From Gemmatimonadota bacterium (GTDB lineage Bacteria; Gemmatimonadota; Gemmatimonadetes; Gemmatimonadales; Gemmatimonadaceae), in the NCBI GenBank assembly GCA_016871855.1, contig VHBQ01000003.1:28484-92483 (forward strand): 64,000 nt of DNA, in the 5' to 3' direction. A program made the translations under genes and the position numbers. Under the pieces are notes generated by a model, which saw nothing but the letters and a program-made list of their open reading frames with translations, searched no databases and was not told the origin of the DNA. Shown here piece by piece: positions 8,893-17,829 of this stretch; the first letter of the stretch is position 1; every line of letters starts with the position of its first letter.

Positions 8893-9789
8893 ATGCGCAA
8901 GACAGTCCTGATGGCCTTCGCCGCCGTGCTCGCCCTCTCGGCGTGCGTGACGAAGGACAAGTACGAGAAGGAGCTGGAGCAGGTGAAGATGCTGAGCGCG
9001 GAGAAGGACTCCCTGCTCAAGGACGTGATGGCGACGACGCAGTTCATCGCCGACGTGAACACCGAGATCGCCAAGGTGCGCGACGCGAAGGCGGGCAAGC
9101 CCGTCGTCGGCGCCGCCGGCGAGCTTCCCAGCGCGTCGCCGGCCGAGCAGCGCGCCCAGATGGTCGAGAAGGTCAAGGCGCTGGCCGAGCGCGTGAACGA
9201 GGCCGAGTCGCGCCTGGCGGCGAGCCGTCAGCGCGTGGCCGCGCTGACGGGCGACGCCACGACGCTCAAGGCCCAGCTGGCCCAGTACGACTCGACGATC
9301 ACCGCCTTCAAGTCCATCGTCGAAAACCAGAAGGCCGAAATCGCCTCGCTGACCGCGCAGGTGGCCACGCTGACCGGCGAGAACGTGACGCTCAAGGGCG
9401 AGAAGGCCCAGCTCACGACGGAGAAGGAGACGCTCACGCAGGAGAAGGCGGCGCTCACGACCGAGCGCAACACCGTCTACTACGTGATCGGCACCAAGGA
9501 TGAGCTCCGCAAGAAGGGGATCATCGTGAAGAAGGGCGGCATCCTCGGCATCGCCGCCACGGATATCCCGGCGACGACGCTCAACCCGGCCGACTTCACG
9601 GCGGTCGACAAGACGAAGACCTCGTCGATCGAGCTGCCCAAGGCCGACAAGAGCTACCGCATCGTGTCGCGGCAGGACCTCACCGCCACGGCCCAGCCGG
9701 CCAAGGGCGGCTACAAGGGGACGATCGCGATCACGAACGCCGAGCAGTTCTGGGCGGCGTCGAAGTTCCTGATCGTCGTCCAGGACTGA
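8893..9789 (+). CDS. Coiled-coil lipoprotein
   Basis: A 298-residue exported protein with a lipobox ending at Cys18 (VLALSAC). Residues 20 to about 195 are strongly helical with heptad spacing; the segment around LKGEKAQLTTEKETLTQEKA repeats a seven-residue pattern rich in Lys, Glu, Leu and Thr. A compact C-terminal domain follows (YYVIGTKDELRKKGIIVKKGG). This layout of lipid anchor, rod and small globular domain fits a periplasmic spacer anchored to a membrane. The family has no known function. The start follows CGGAGAG. Confidence 0.85.
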   Translation: MRKTVLMAFAAVLALSACVTKDKYEKELEQVKMLSAEKDSLLKDVMATTQFIADVNTEIAKVRDAKAGKPVVGAAGELPSASPAEQRAQMVEKVKALAERVNEAESRLAASRQRVAALTGDATTLKAQLAQYDSTITAFKSIVENQKAEIASLTAQVATLTGENVTLKGEKAQLTTEKETLTQEKAALTTERNTVYYVIGTKDELRKKGIIVKKGGILGIAATDIPATTLNPADFTAVDKTKTSSIELPKADKSYRIVSRQDLTATAQPAKGGYKGTIAITNAEQFWAASKFLIVVQD

Positions 9790-9808
9790 TGCCGAGCGTG
9801 TTCTGCGG

Positions 9809-10720
9809 ATGAGCGCGTCGCCGCCATGGGGGGCGGCGCGCCTCCGCGACACCGTGTGGGACTACGCCCGCCGTGTCTGGAAGAAGGGGGGCGAAGATGA
9901 CCTGTTCTTTCTCGCCGGCGGGGTGGCGTACAACATCCTCCTCGCCGGCGTGCCGTTCTTCCTGCTCCTGATCGCCGGCATCGGCTACGTGCTGAACAAG
10001 CCCGAGGCGGACAGCACGCGCGACGTGGTGGAGTTCCTCGGTCGCCTCCTGCCGGTGGGCAACGGCGACGGCACCTCGTTCCTCGACCCCATCCTGCGCG
10101 ACGTCGTGCGCACCCGCGGGCAGGTGGGCCTGCTCTCCGCGGCGGCCTTCGTCTGGTTCTCCACCCGGCTCTTTGGGACGCTGCGCAGCGTGCTTCAGCG
10201 CGTCTTCAACTTGGGGCAAGGGCGCGGCATCGTCGTCGGAAAGGTCTACGACATCGGGTACACGCTCGTGTCGTCGGCGCTGCTGGTGGCCTATCTCGTC
10301 CTCTCCGCGTACCTCGCCATCATGGGTGAGCGCGGCACGGCCGTCCTGCGCGAGATCGGCGTGGACGCCGCAACGTTGAGCGGGCTCGAGTACTTCCTCG
10401 GCCGCCTGCTCGCCTTCGGCGTGGTGGTCACGATCTTCTACAGCGTGTACAAGTTCATTCCGGCCGGGCACGTGCCATGGCGTCAGGCGTTCGTCGCGGC
10501 GATGACGACGGGTGTGCTCTTCGAGGCGGCGCGCAACGTCTTCGTCATCGTCGTGCAGCAGTTCGACCCGGCGTCGCTGTACACCGGGACGCTCGGGGCG
10601 CTCGTCATTGTCGTGTTCTGGGCGTACTACTCGGCGCTCTTGTTCGTGATCGGCGGCGAAGTGGCGCACGTCTACGGCGTCCGACGGCGCTGGCGCCGCC
10701 ACGAGGCGATGGAGGGATAG
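9809..10720 (+). CDS. YihY/virulence factor BrkB family membrane protein
   Basis: A 303-residue inner-membrane protein with about six hydrophobic segments, including [41 protein letters not shown] and [20 protein letters not shown]. The conserved family features [10 protein letters not shown], the [11 protein letters not shown] loop and the GGEVAHVY end are present. BrkB/YihY proteins are annotated as possible transporters but have no agreed function. The last base of its stop codon is the first base of the threonine aldolase start (TAGTG). Confidence 0.88.
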   Translation: MSASPPWGAARLRDTVWDYARRVWKKGGEDDLFFLAGGVAYNILLAGVPFFLLLIAGIGYVLNKPEADSTRDVVEFLGRLLPVGNGDGTSFLDPILRDVVRTRGQVGLLSAAAFVWFSTRLFGTLRSVLQRVFNLGQGRGIVVGKVYDIGYTLVSSALLVAYLVLSAYLAIMGERGTAVLREIGVDAATLSGLEYFLGRLLAFGVVVTIFYSVYKFIPAGHVPWRQAFVAAMTTGVLFEAARNVFVIVVQQFDPASLYTGTLGALVIVVFWAYYSALLFVIGGEVAHVYGVRRRWRRHEAMEG

Positions 10721-11739
10721 TGATCGACCTGCGCAGTGACACCGTGACCAAGCCCACCGCGGCAATGCGCCGCGCGATGGCCGAGGCCGAAGTGGGCGAC
10801 GACGTGCTTGATGGGGACCCCACGGTCCTCGCCTTGCAGGAGCGGGTGGCCGCGCTGCTCGGCAAGGAGCGCGCGCTCTTCGTGCCCACCGGGACGATGG
10901 GCAACGCCTGTGGCCTCTGGGTGCACGGGCGCCACGGCACTGAGGCGTACGCGCACCACGACTCGCACATCGTGAACTGGGAAATCGCCGGCCTCTCCGG
11001 GCTGCGCGGCCTGCAGCCGCGGATGGTGCAGGGGGCGCCGGTGATGACGCTCGACACGCTGAAGGCCGCGGTGCGCGCGCCGAGCAAGCACGCGCCGACG
11101 GCCAGCGTGGTCTGCGTGGAGAACACGCACAACGGGGCCGGTGGAATGGTGACGCCACTCGCCGAGCTGCGCGCCATCACCGAGTTCGCGCGCGGCACGC
11201 TCCAGCTGCCCGTGCACCTGGACGGGGCGCGCCTCTGGAACGCGCACGTCGCCACCGGAACGCCGCTCGCTGATTTCGCCGCCTGCGCCGACACCGTGAT
11301 GGTGTCGTTCTCCAAGGGACTTGGCGCGCCGCTCGGCGGGTGCGTGGCCGGCTCGACGGCGCACATCGCCGAGGCGTTCATGGCCCGCAAGCGCCTTGGC
11401 GGCGGGATGCGGCAGAGCGGCATCGTCGCCGCCGCGGCGTTGCACGGCCTTGAGCACCATCTCGGCCGCCTGCACGAGGATCACGCCAACGCCAAGCGGC
11501 TGGCGACGATCATCGCCGACGGCGTGTCCGACGCGCAGGTGGTGCCGCCGGACACGAACATCGTGATGATCGATTTGCCGGCGCGGCTCGACGCCGACAC
11601 GGTGACGGCCCGGGCGAAGGCGCTGGGGGTGCTGATCTCGGCGTGGAACGCGCGGCGCATCCGTGTGGTGACGCATCTCGATGCGAGCCCGGAGCAGGTG
11701 GAGCAGGCGGCGCGCATGATGGTGAAGGCCCTCGCCTAG
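10720..11739 (+). CDS. ltaE: Low-specificity L-threonine aldolase
   Basis: A PLP enzyme of 339 residues that splits L-threonine or L-allo-threonine to glycine and acetaldehyde. It opens with [12 protein letters not shown], the signature of the family, and carries [19 protein letters not shown] and the PLP lysine Lys199 in [13 protein letters not shown]. The GTG at 10720 overlaps the stop of the BrkB gene by one base and sits after GGAGGG, so translation is probably coupled. It is a cytoplasmic enzyme feeding glycine metabolism. Confidence 0.94.
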   Translation: MIDLRSDTVTKPTAAMRRAMAEAEVGDDVLDGDPTVLALQERVAALLGKERALFVPTGTMGNACGLWVHGRHGTEAYAHHDSHIVNWEIAGLSGLRGLQPRMVQGAPVMTLDTLKAAVRAPSKHAPTASVVCVENTHNGAGGMVTPLAELRAITEFARGTLQLPVHLDGARLWNAHVATGTPLADFAACADTVMVSFSKGLGAPLGGCVAGSTAHIAEAFMARKRLGGGMRQSGIVAAAALHGLEHHLGRLHEDHANAKRLATIIADGVSDAQVVPPDTNIVMIDLPARLDADTVTARAKALGVLISAWNARRIRVVTHLDASPEQVEQAARMMVKALA

Positions 11740-11845
11740 GAAGGGAGGCGGGCACGGGGGGGAACAGGAACGGGTGGCGGTATGCGGCGCTCGCTGGATG
11801 GGGCGCCGCGCACTACTTTGGGGCCAGCCCTCACCGGACCCGCCC

Positions 11846-12991
11846 ATGCCTGTCTCCCGCCGCCACTTCGTGTCCGCCCTCGGCCTGGGGGGCGCCGGCT
11901 TGCTGGCGCCGCCCGCGCTTGGCGGACGCGGCCTCGAAGCGCGCCTCGAATCGTGGATCGCGGCGACGCCAAGCCCGCTGCAGAAGACCGGGCTGATTCG
12001 CCTCGACAGCAACGAGAACCCCAACGGCCCGGGCGCGAAGGCGTTCGAGGCAATCCGGGCGATGTTCGGCGAGGCCAATCGCTATCCCGATGCGCCAGAG
12101 GGTCCGCTGATTGCGGCCATCGCCAAGGAGCACGGCGTCGCCGAGGAGAACGTCGTCCTGGGTTGCGGGTCGGGCGAGATCCTGCGGCTCTGCGTGGAGG
12201 CGTTCGTCAGCACGGCCCAGCACCTCGTGACGGCGTCGCCGACGTTCGAGCTGCCGGGCAACTTCGCCCGCACGATGGGGCGTCCCGTGGTCTCCGTGCC
12301 CGTGGACGACAAGCTGCGTCTCGACCTTGGGGCGATGGCGAGCAAGGCCGGCGGGGCGGGGCTGCTGTTCTTCTGCAACCCGAACAACCCCACGGCGACG
12401 GTGCACGGGGACGCCGCGGTGCGCGAGTTCATCGCGCGCGTGCGGCGCGACTCGCCGGCGACGTTCATCCTCGTGGACGAGGCGTACCACGAGTACGTGG
12501 ATGACGCGTCGTACAAGTCGGCCGTTCCACTGGCCCTCGCCGATCCCAACGTGATCGTGTCGCGCACCTTCTCCAAGGTGTTCGGCATGGCCGGGCTGCG
12601 CGTCGGCTACGCCATCGCCCACCGCGACACGGCCAATCGCATGCAGCGGTGGCGGCTGGGGTCGGGCGTGAACGTGCTGGCGCTTGGCGCCGCCACGGCG
12701 ATGGTGAGCGACCGGGAGCACGTGGCGCTCGAGCAGCGCCGCAACCGCGAGACCAAGGCCTTCACGCGCGCCTTCTTCGAGAAGGCGGGCTACGAGGTGG
12801 GGCCCAGCGAGACCAACTTCCTGATGATCAACCTGCGCCGCGACATGCGTCCCGTGCGGGAGGCGTGCGGCAAGGAGGGGATCGCCGTCGGACGGCCGTT
12901 CCCGCCGCTCACCAACTGGCTGCGCGTGTCCATCGGGACGATGGACGAGATGCAGCGGGCGACGGAAGTGTTTCGCAAGGTGCTTGGATAG
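11846..12991 (+). CDS. Tat-targeted aminotransferase of the HisC family
   Basis: A 381-residue fold-type I aminotransferase. The HisC-like core is intact: LDSNENPNGP, GCGSGEILRLC, FFCNPNNPTA, LVDEAYHEYV, the PLP lysine Lys244 in SRTFSKVFGMAGLRVGYA, and the substrate arginine in NWLRVSIG. Unusually the N-terminus reads VSRRHFVSALGLGGAGLLA, a twin-arginine signal peptide, implying export of a folded, cofactor-loaded enzyme. No other histidine genes are nearby. It may be a periplasmic amino-acid or histidinol-phosphate-like aminotransferase rather than true HisC. TACTTT at 11814 could be a -10. Confidence 0.87.
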   Translation: MPVSRRHFVSALGLGGAGLLAPPALGGRGLEARLESWIAATPSPLQKTGLIRLDSNENPNGPGAKAFEAIRAMFGEANRYPDAPEGPLIAAIAKEHGVAEENVVLGCGSGEILRLCVEAFVSTAQHLVTASPTFELPGNFARTMGRPVVSVPVDDKLRLDLGAMASKAGGAGLLFFCNPNNPTATVHGDAAVREFIARVRRDSPATFILVDEAYHEYVDDASYKSAVPLALADPNVIVSRTFSKVFGMAGLRVGYAIAHRDTANRMQRWRLGSGVNVLALGAATAMVSDREHVALEQRRNRETKAFTRAFFEKAGYEVGPSETNFLMINLRRDMRPVREACGKEGIAVGRPFPPLTNWLRVSIGTMDEMQRATEVFRKVLG

Positions 12992-13007
12992 GCGCGTGAA
13001 GCGCGCC
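12991..13007 (+). terminator. Small GC hairpin after the aminotransferase gene
   Basis: GGCGCG/CGCGCC closes a five-base loop directly after the stop codon. There is no T-tract, so terminator activity is uncertain. Confidence 0.3.
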
Positions 13008-13016
13008 GGACCGTTG

Positions 13017-13028
13017 GCGCACGTGCGC
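13017..13028. promoter_or_regulatory. 12-bp perfect palindrome upstream of the kinase gene
   Basis: GCGCACGTGCGC is fully self-complementary and lies 36 bases before the kinase ATG. It could be a site for a dimeric regulator, but GC-rich palindromes also occur by chance in this genome. Confidence 0.25.
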
Positions 13029-13064
13029 TGAGAAACCCGCGGGCCCCCGACGCGTAGAGCCAGT

Positions 13065-14855
13065 ATGCTCTCCCCCGAATTTGTCCGTCTCCAGCGCGCC
13101 GTCGCCGGCCGCTATAGTCTCGTCGAGGAACTCGGACGCGGCGGGATGGGCGTGGTCTTTGCCGCGCGCGACGTGGCGCTCGACCGGCCGGTCGCCATCA
13201 AGCTGCTGCCGCCCGCGATGGGCGACAGCGAGGACTTCCGGCGTCGCTTCCTGCGCGAGGCGCAAACCGCGGCGTCGCTGTCCCATCCGAACGTCGTTCC
13301 GATCCACGCCGTCGAGGAGCGCGACGGGCTGGTCTTCTTCGTCATGACGCTCGTGGATGGCGAATCGCTTGGCGAGCGCATTCGCCGCCAGGGACCGTTG
13401 CCGGCACGCGACGGGCTGCGGATGGTGCAAGAGGTCGCGTGGGCGCTCGCGCACGCGCACGCGCGCGGCATCGTGCACCGTGATGTGAAGCCGGACAACA
13501 TCCTGTTGGAGCGTGATGGCGATCGGGCGCTGGTCACCGATTTTGGCATCGCGCATGCCGTGGGGCGCCACACGCCAATCGATGGCGTGACACTCGGAAC
13601 GCCAGCGTACATGAGTCCGGAACAAGGCCGCGGCGAGGAACCGGATGCCCGGTCCGATCTCTACGCGCTCGGCGTCACGGCTTGGATGACCTTCACGGGT
13701 CATGGGCCGTTTCCCGGACCGACCGCCACCGCGTACCTGATGCAGCACGCGTCGGCTCCCGTTCCACGTCTTGCGGACGCGGCGCCAAGGCTGCCGAAGC
13801 GGGTCGCGGAGGCGATTGACCGCTGCCTCGCCAAGGAGCCCGCCGGCAGGTGGCCGAGCGCCGAGGCGCTCGCGCAGGCACTGTCGGAGCAGCGGGAGCG
13901 CCTGCCGGTTGTGGCGGCCCCCTTGCGCGCGTTCCTCCGCGATTGGGATCGCGTTGGCGCAGAGTTCGCCACGGTGGGAACCGGCGCCTTGGTGAGTCTC
14001 ATCCTCAGCGCGGCGCTCAGTGTCGTGGCGTGGTTGTACACCGGGTGGGATTCTTTCTCCATCAGCATCCTGCGCGACATCTACCTGTGGGCGGCGGGAC
14101 TCATGGGCGGACTGGCCGTCGAGCGCCTCGTGCGGTTGGGCCAGCCCGCGCGGACACTGTTGCGCGCCGGATACGGCGCGGAGAGTCTCTCGGTCGCGGT
14201 GGAACGCGAGCGAGCGGAGGAAAAGCCGGCCGCCGACGCGGGCGTTGACCGAACGGCGGCGGTAACCGGCACCGTGGCGACCGCAGTGGGTGCCGCGGCG
14301 GTCTACGGCTTGATTGAGACTTCCAGTGACGCGTTGATGATCACACTGGCCGCGCTGTCGGTGGTCGCTCCGACGCTGGCGGTGCGCTCGTGGTGGAAGG
14401 TCCTGATGCGTCGCAGCGCCGACGGACTCTGGAACCGCTTGGCGGCGGGTTGGCTGGGACGCTCGCTTCTCCGCGTCGCCGCCGTCGGGCTCGAGCCGGT
14501 GAGCCGCGCCCGGGTCGAGGACGGGGAACCCACGGTCGTGGCCCTGGGCGCCCGCGCGCGCGGGGCCTACGCGGCACTCCCTGCGGCGCAACGCGAGCTC
14601 TTCAAGGACGTGCCGATGCTGCTCGACCGCCTCGAGTCGGAAGCGATGGCCCTGCGCGCCGACTCGGCGTCGCAGCGGGCCGACGCGCGGTTCGTCGAGG
14701 CGACGTCGGCGATGGAGCTCCTTCGGCTCGAACTCATGAAACTCGGAACGGAACCGACCGCCCCCGGCGAGTTGACCGACGCCATCGAACGGGTGCGGGA
14801 GATCGGGCGGCACGTGGATGCGATGGCGGAGGTGCGCGACCTGTCAGACGATTGA
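13065..14855 (+). CDS. Membrane Ser/Thr protein kinase (copy 1)
   Basis: A 596-residue Hanks-type kinase. The kinase domain spans about residues 17-275: glycine loop GRGGMGVV, Lys46 in VAIKLL, catalytic Asp140 in HRDVKPDN, TDFGIAHA and APE-like TPAYMSPEQ. The rest holds predicted membrane segments near 310-330, 340-357 and 400-445, then a helical tail beginning YAALPAAQRELFKDVP. The kinase domain is therefore cytoplasmic and tethered. The same architecture and tail recur in the gene at 28145. Substrates are unknown. The gene stands alone before the SRP RNA. Confidence 0.92.
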   Translation: MLSPEFVRLQRAVAGRYSLVEELGRGGMGVVFAARDVALDRPVAIKLLPPAMGDSEDFRRRFLREAQTAASLSHPNVVPIHAVEERDGLVFFVMTLVDGESLGERIRRQGPLPARDGLRMVQEVAWALAHAHARGIVHRDVKPDNILLERDGDRALVTDFGIAHAVGRHTPIDGVTLGTPAYMSPEQGRGEEPDARSDLYALGVTAWMTFTGHGPFPGPTATAYLMQHASAPVPRLADAAPRLPKRVAEAIDRCLAKEPAGRWPSAEALAQALSEQRERLPVVAAPLRAFLRDWDRVGAEFATVGTGALVSLILSAALSVVAWLYTGWDSFSISILRDIYLWAAGLMGGLAVERLVRLGQPARTLLRAGYGAESLSVAVERERAEEKPAADAGVDRTAAVTGTVATAVGAAAVYGLIETSSDALMITLAALSVVAPTLAVRSWWKVLMRRSADGLWNRLAAGWLGRSLLRVAAVGLEPVSRARVEDGEPTVVALGARARGAYAALPAAQRELFKDVPMLLDRLESEAMALRADSASQRADARFVEATSAMELLRLELMKLGTEPTAPGELTDAIERVREIGRHVDAMAEVRDLSDD

Positions 14856-14892
14856 GACGACGGATCCGGGGGAACCCAAGCCCCAGCCGCGG

Positions 14893-14922
14893 TTGTGCCA
14901 CGGTGTCTCCGCCGGGTACATT
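14893..14922 (+). promoter_or_regulatory. Probable sigma-70-type promoter of the SRP RNA
   Basis: TTGTGC (14893-14898) and TACATT (14917-14922) are separated by 18 bases and end five bases before the predicted 5' end of the SRP RNA. The spacing and the match to a known type of start point make this the most credible promoter in the window. Confidence 0.6.
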
Positions 14923-14926
14923 GCAT

Positions 14927-15027
14927 GTGCTTCAGGCCCCGATGGTCGCGGGCCCGCCAACTCCGCCAGGGCCGAAAGGCAGCAACGGTACGTGGTGTCC
15001 CACTTCGCATCGTCAGGCCTGAAGCAC
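14927..15027 (+). ncRNA. ffs: Signal recognition particle RNA, small bacterial type
   Basis: A 101-base RNA that binds Ffh and directs ribosomes making membrane proteins to the translocon. The conserved domain IV is clear: CCGCCAGGGCC, a GAAA tetraloop, then GGCAGCAACGG, which forms the symmetric and asymmetric internal loops bound by Ffh. The ends pair perfectly over 12 bases (GTGCTTCAGGCC with GGCCTGAAGCAC), which fixes the limits. It lies directly upstream of dnaX, as in many bacteria. It has no domain for an Alu-like extension, so it is the short 4.5S form. Confidence 0.93.
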
Positions 15028-15028
15028 T

Positions 15029-15064
15029 CTCGCGGGGGCAGCCGGAATCGGCGGCCCCCGCGAG
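15029..15064 (+). terminator. Hairpin terminator of the SRP RNA
   Basis: A perfect 11-bp stem CTCGCGGGGGC/GCCCCCGCGAG begins two bases after the SRP RNA and encloses a 14-base loop that has its own GCCG/CGGC pairing. A T-run is absent. Its position argues that it ends or protects the RNA. Confidence 0.65.
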
Positions 15065-15138
15065 TCATTGACGGTCCGGCCGGACCGGTGCCCGCTGGAA
15101 GCCGGGGCTCCGCCGGAGACCGGCGCATCCCGTCTTCT

Positions 15139-15168
15139 CCACCGTCTACCGTCCACCGTCCACCGTCT
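15139..15168. repeat. CCGTCCA heptamer array upstream of dnaX
   Basis: About four copies of a 7-bp unit read (ACCGTCT)(ACCGTCC)(ACCGTCC)(ACCGTCT), 13 bases before the dnaX start. This is one of ten arrays of the same unit in the window. Confidence 0.85.
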
Positions 15169-15181
15169 GCAGTTTTCACCC

Positions 15182-16918
15182 ATGTCCCTCGCCCTCGCCC
15201 GCAAGTACCGCCCCAAGTCGTTCGCGGCGGTTGCCGTGCAGTCGCACGTGGCGGGCACGCTCAAGGGGGCCATCGCCCGCGGGCGCGTGGCGCACGGCTA
15301 TCTGCTCTGCGGCCCGCGGGGCACCGGGAAGACGACGCTCGCCCGCGTGCTCGCGATGGCGCTCAACTGCGAGCGCAAGCGGGAAGACGGCGAGCCGTGC
15401 GGCGAGTGCCCGTCGTGCACGCGCATCTGGAGCGGCAGCGCCTCACTGGACGTGGTGGAGATTGACGCCGCGTCAAACCGCGGCGTGGACGACGCCCGCG
15501 ATCTTCGCGAACGCGCGCAGTACGCCCCGTCGGGTGAGGACCGGTACAAGGTCTACATCGTGGACGAGGCGCACATGCTCACACGCGAGGCGTGGAATGC
15601 GCTCCTGAAGGTGCTCGAGGAGCCGCCGCCGCGCGTGGTCTTCGTCTTCGCCACCACCGAGCCGCAGAAGATCGCCCAGGCGGCCGCGCCGGTGCTCAGC
15701 CGCCTCCAGCGCTTCGACCTCAAGCGCATCGGTCCCGCCGACGTGCGCGAGCGGCTCGCCGCCGTGCTCGCCGAGGAGGGCGTGGCCGCGGAGCCCGACG
15801 CGCTGGCCATGCTGGCCCGCGCCGCCGACGGCTCAATGCGCGACGCGCTCTCGCTGACCGACCAGGCGCTGGCCTGGGGCGACGGCACGCTGACCCCGCA
15901 GCGTGTGCGCGACGCGCTGGGGCTCGTGCCGGAGGACGAGACGCTCGCCCTGTTCGACCTGGTGCTCGACCGCCGGGCCGGTGACGTGTTCGCGGCCGTG
16001 GGGCGTCTCGCCGACCACGGCGTCGATTTCAACGTGCTCCTCGCCGACTTCAGCGACCTCCTGCGCGCGCAGCTCGCGATGGCCCTCGGCGGCGCGACGC
16101 CGGAGATCAGCGACCGGCTTCGTCAGGAGCTCCAGCATCGCGCGCCGCGCGCGCACGCCGCCGATCTAGTGCGCATGCTGACGATGCTCGTTGAGCTGGA
16201 GCCGCATTTCCGGCGTTCGACGCAGCAGCAGCTGCTGTTCGAGACGCTGCTTGTGCGTTTCGCCCTGCTCGACCGCACGGTCGATCTTGAGGCGGTGCTC
16301 AAGGGCGTGCTGGCAGATCCGGGCGGCGCTTCTCGCGGTGGAGGCGGAGCTTCATCGGCTGGCTCGCCGTCATCGCGCGGGGCCGTGCGCGAGGAGCCAT
16401 CGCGACCGGCGTCAGGGCGAGAGCCCCCGCCGCGTTTGCGCGACAGCGCGCCGGCTACGCCGCCGGCCGCCGCGCCGCGCGCCGCTGCTGAACCCCGCGC
16501 CGTCGCGGCGCCCGCCGATCTCGCCGCGCCCGCGCCCGTGATTGCCGTCGAGATCAATCGGCTCGCCGAGTTCTGGGATGACGTGGTCGATACGGTGCGC
16601 CGGAGCGGACGCGGGACGCTGGCCTCCATTCTCGATCACGCGACACCGCAGGCCGTTTCCGGCGCCGGCGTCGTCACCATCGCGGTGGACACCGACGTGC
16701 ACGCCGACGTGCTGACGCAGGGGGCCGAGCACGTGCTCGCCGCGCTGCGCGCACGCTTCACCGGCGTGACGCGCGTCGCGGTACAAGCGCAGCAGGCTGC
16801 GCCGCGCGAGCGGCTGACTGAGGAGAATGTGCTTGCCCGTCGCGTTGAGCAGCTGCGCAAGCGCGATCCTGTGCTCGACGCCGCCATTGACGCCCTCGAT
16901 CTCCGACTGCTTCCCTAA
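15182..16918 (+). CDS. dnaX: DNA polymerase III subunits gamma and tau
   Basis: It is the clamp-loader ATPase of the replisome, 578 residues. The AAA+ core has the Walker A GPRGTGKTT (Lys50), a zinc module with Cys63, Cys73, Cys76 and Cys79, the Walker B IVDEAHML, and the sensor FATTEPQK. An arginine-finger region SRLQRFDLKRI follows. A Pro/Ala-rich linker at about 415-475 leads to a C-terminal tau-like domain of about 100 residues. The ATG gives MSLALARKYRPKSF, the usual family start. It begins the dnaX-ybaB-recR block. Whether a shorter gamma form is made is not evident. Confidence 0.96.
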   Translation: MSLALARKYRPKSFAAVAVQSHVAGTLKGAIARGRVAHGYLLCGPRGTGKTTLARVLAMALNCERKREDGEPCGECPSCTRIWSGSASLDVVEIDAASNRGVDDARDLRERAQYAPSGEDRYKVYIVDEAHMLTREAWNALLKVLEEPPPRVVFVFATTEPQKIAQAAAPVLSRLQRFDLKRIGPADVRERLAAVLAEEGVAAEPDALAMLARAADGSMRDALSLTDQALAWGDGTLTPQRVRDALGLVPEDETLALFDLVLDRRAGDVFAAVGRLADHGVDFNVLLADFSDLLRAQLAMALGGATPEISDRLRQELQHRAPRAHAADLVRMLTMLVELEPHFRRSTQQQLLFETLLVRFALLDRTVDLEAVLKGVLADPGGASRGGGGASSAGSPSSRGAVREEPSRPASGREPPPRLRDSAPATPPAAAPRAAAEPRAVAAPADLAAPAPVIAVEINRLAEFWDDVVDTVRRSGRGTLASILDHATPQAVSGAGVVTIAVDTDVHADVLTQGAEHVLAALRARFTGVTRVAVQAQQAAPRERLTEENVLARRVEQLRKRDPVLDAAIDALDLRLLP

Positions 16919-16924
16919 CGATCC

Positions 16925-17239
16925 ATGGACCTGAAGAACCTGATGGCCCAGGCCCAGCAGATGCAGCAGCGGGCCCAGCAGGTGGAGGCCGCGCTGCTCA
17001 GGCTCTCCGTTACCGGCTCCGCTGGCGGCGGCATGGTCACCGTCGAAGCCGACGGCAAGGGCAACGTCAAGAAGGTGCGCCTCGATCCCACGGTCGTGAA
17101 TCCCGCGGACGTGGAGATGCTCGAGGACCTCATCACCGTGGCAACCGCGGACGCGCAGAAGAAGGCGGCGGAGGCGGCGCAGACGGAGATGCGCGCACTG
17201 ATGGGCGGCCTCAACCTGCCGTTCTCGCTTCCGTTCTGA
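16925..17239 (+). CDS. ybaB: YbaB/EbfC family nucleoid-associated protein
   Basis: A 104-residue DNA-binding protein. The N-terminus MDLKNLMAQAQQMQQRAQ and the core GGGMVTVEADGKGNVKKV are typical of the family, which forms dimers that bind DNA non-specifically or with weak preference. It lies six bases after dnaX and one base before recR, the standard gene order, which ties it to replication and repair functions. Confidence 0.95.
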   Translation: MDLKNLMAQAQQMQQRAQQVEAALLRLSVTGSAGGGMVTVEADGKGNVKKVRLDPTVVNPADVEMLEDLITVATADAQKKAAEAAQTEMRALMGGLNLPFSLPF

Positions 17240-17240
17240 C

Positions 17241-17828
17241 GTGTCGGCCATCGACGATCTCGTCGCCGAACTTTCTCGCCTGCCGACCATCGGGCGGAAG
17301 TCCGCGCTTCGCCTGACGTATCACCTGCTCAAGCAGCCGGCCGAGCAGTCGCGCCGTCTGGCCGAGGCGCTGGTGACGCTGGCCGAGAAGGTCCATCCCT
17401 GTGCCCGGTGCTTCAACCTCACCGAGGCGGATCTCTGCGCCATCTGCGCCGACCCGCGGCGTGACGCGGGACTGATCTGCGTGGTCGAGGAGGCGTCGGA
17501 TATCGGCGCGATCGAGCGTTCGGGCGAGTACCGGGGCACATACCATGTGCTCGGCGGGCGCCTGGCGCCCATTGACGGCATCGGGCCCGACGACTTGGCC
17601 ATCGCTCCGCTGGTCGAACGTGTGGGCGCGGGCGGCGTGCGGGAGGTCATCCTGGCCACCAACGCGAAGCTCGAGGGCGAGGCGACGGCCCTGTACCTCC
17701 AGCAACAGCTCGCGCCGACCGGGGTGGCGATGAGCCGGATTGCCCGCGGGCTGCCGGTGGGCGGGGATCTGGAGTACGCGGACGGGGTGACGATCGCGCA
17801 GGCGATAACGGCGAGACGGCAGCTTTAG
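17241..17828 (+). CDS. recR: Recombination mediator RecR
   Basis: A 195-residue protein that with RecO and RecF loads RecA at gaps in DNA. The helix-hairpin region LPTIGRKSALRL is followed by a C4 zinc finger (Cys54, Cys57, Cys66, Cys69) and a Toprim domain with LICVVEEASDIGAIE and the GGRLAPIDGIGP loop. The start is a GTG one base after the ybaB stop, which suggests coupling. Confidence 0.96.
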   Translation: MSAIDDLVAELSRLPTIGRKSALRLTYHLLKQPAEQSRRLAEALVTLAEKVHPCARCFNLTEADLCAICADPRRDAGLICVVEEASDIGAIERSGEYRGTYHVLGGRLAPIDGIGPDDLAIAPLVERVGAGGVREVILATNAKLEGEATALYLQQQLAPTGVAMSRIARGLPVGGDLEYADGVTIAQAITARRQL

Positions 17829-17829
17829 C

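Noticed and set aside
12909-14813. A 634-codon open frame on the - strand opposite the first kinase gene
   Set aside because: It is the shadow of the kinase gene in a high-GC genome. It is rich in Arg, His and Gly, has no domain, and the + strand reading has a full kinase.
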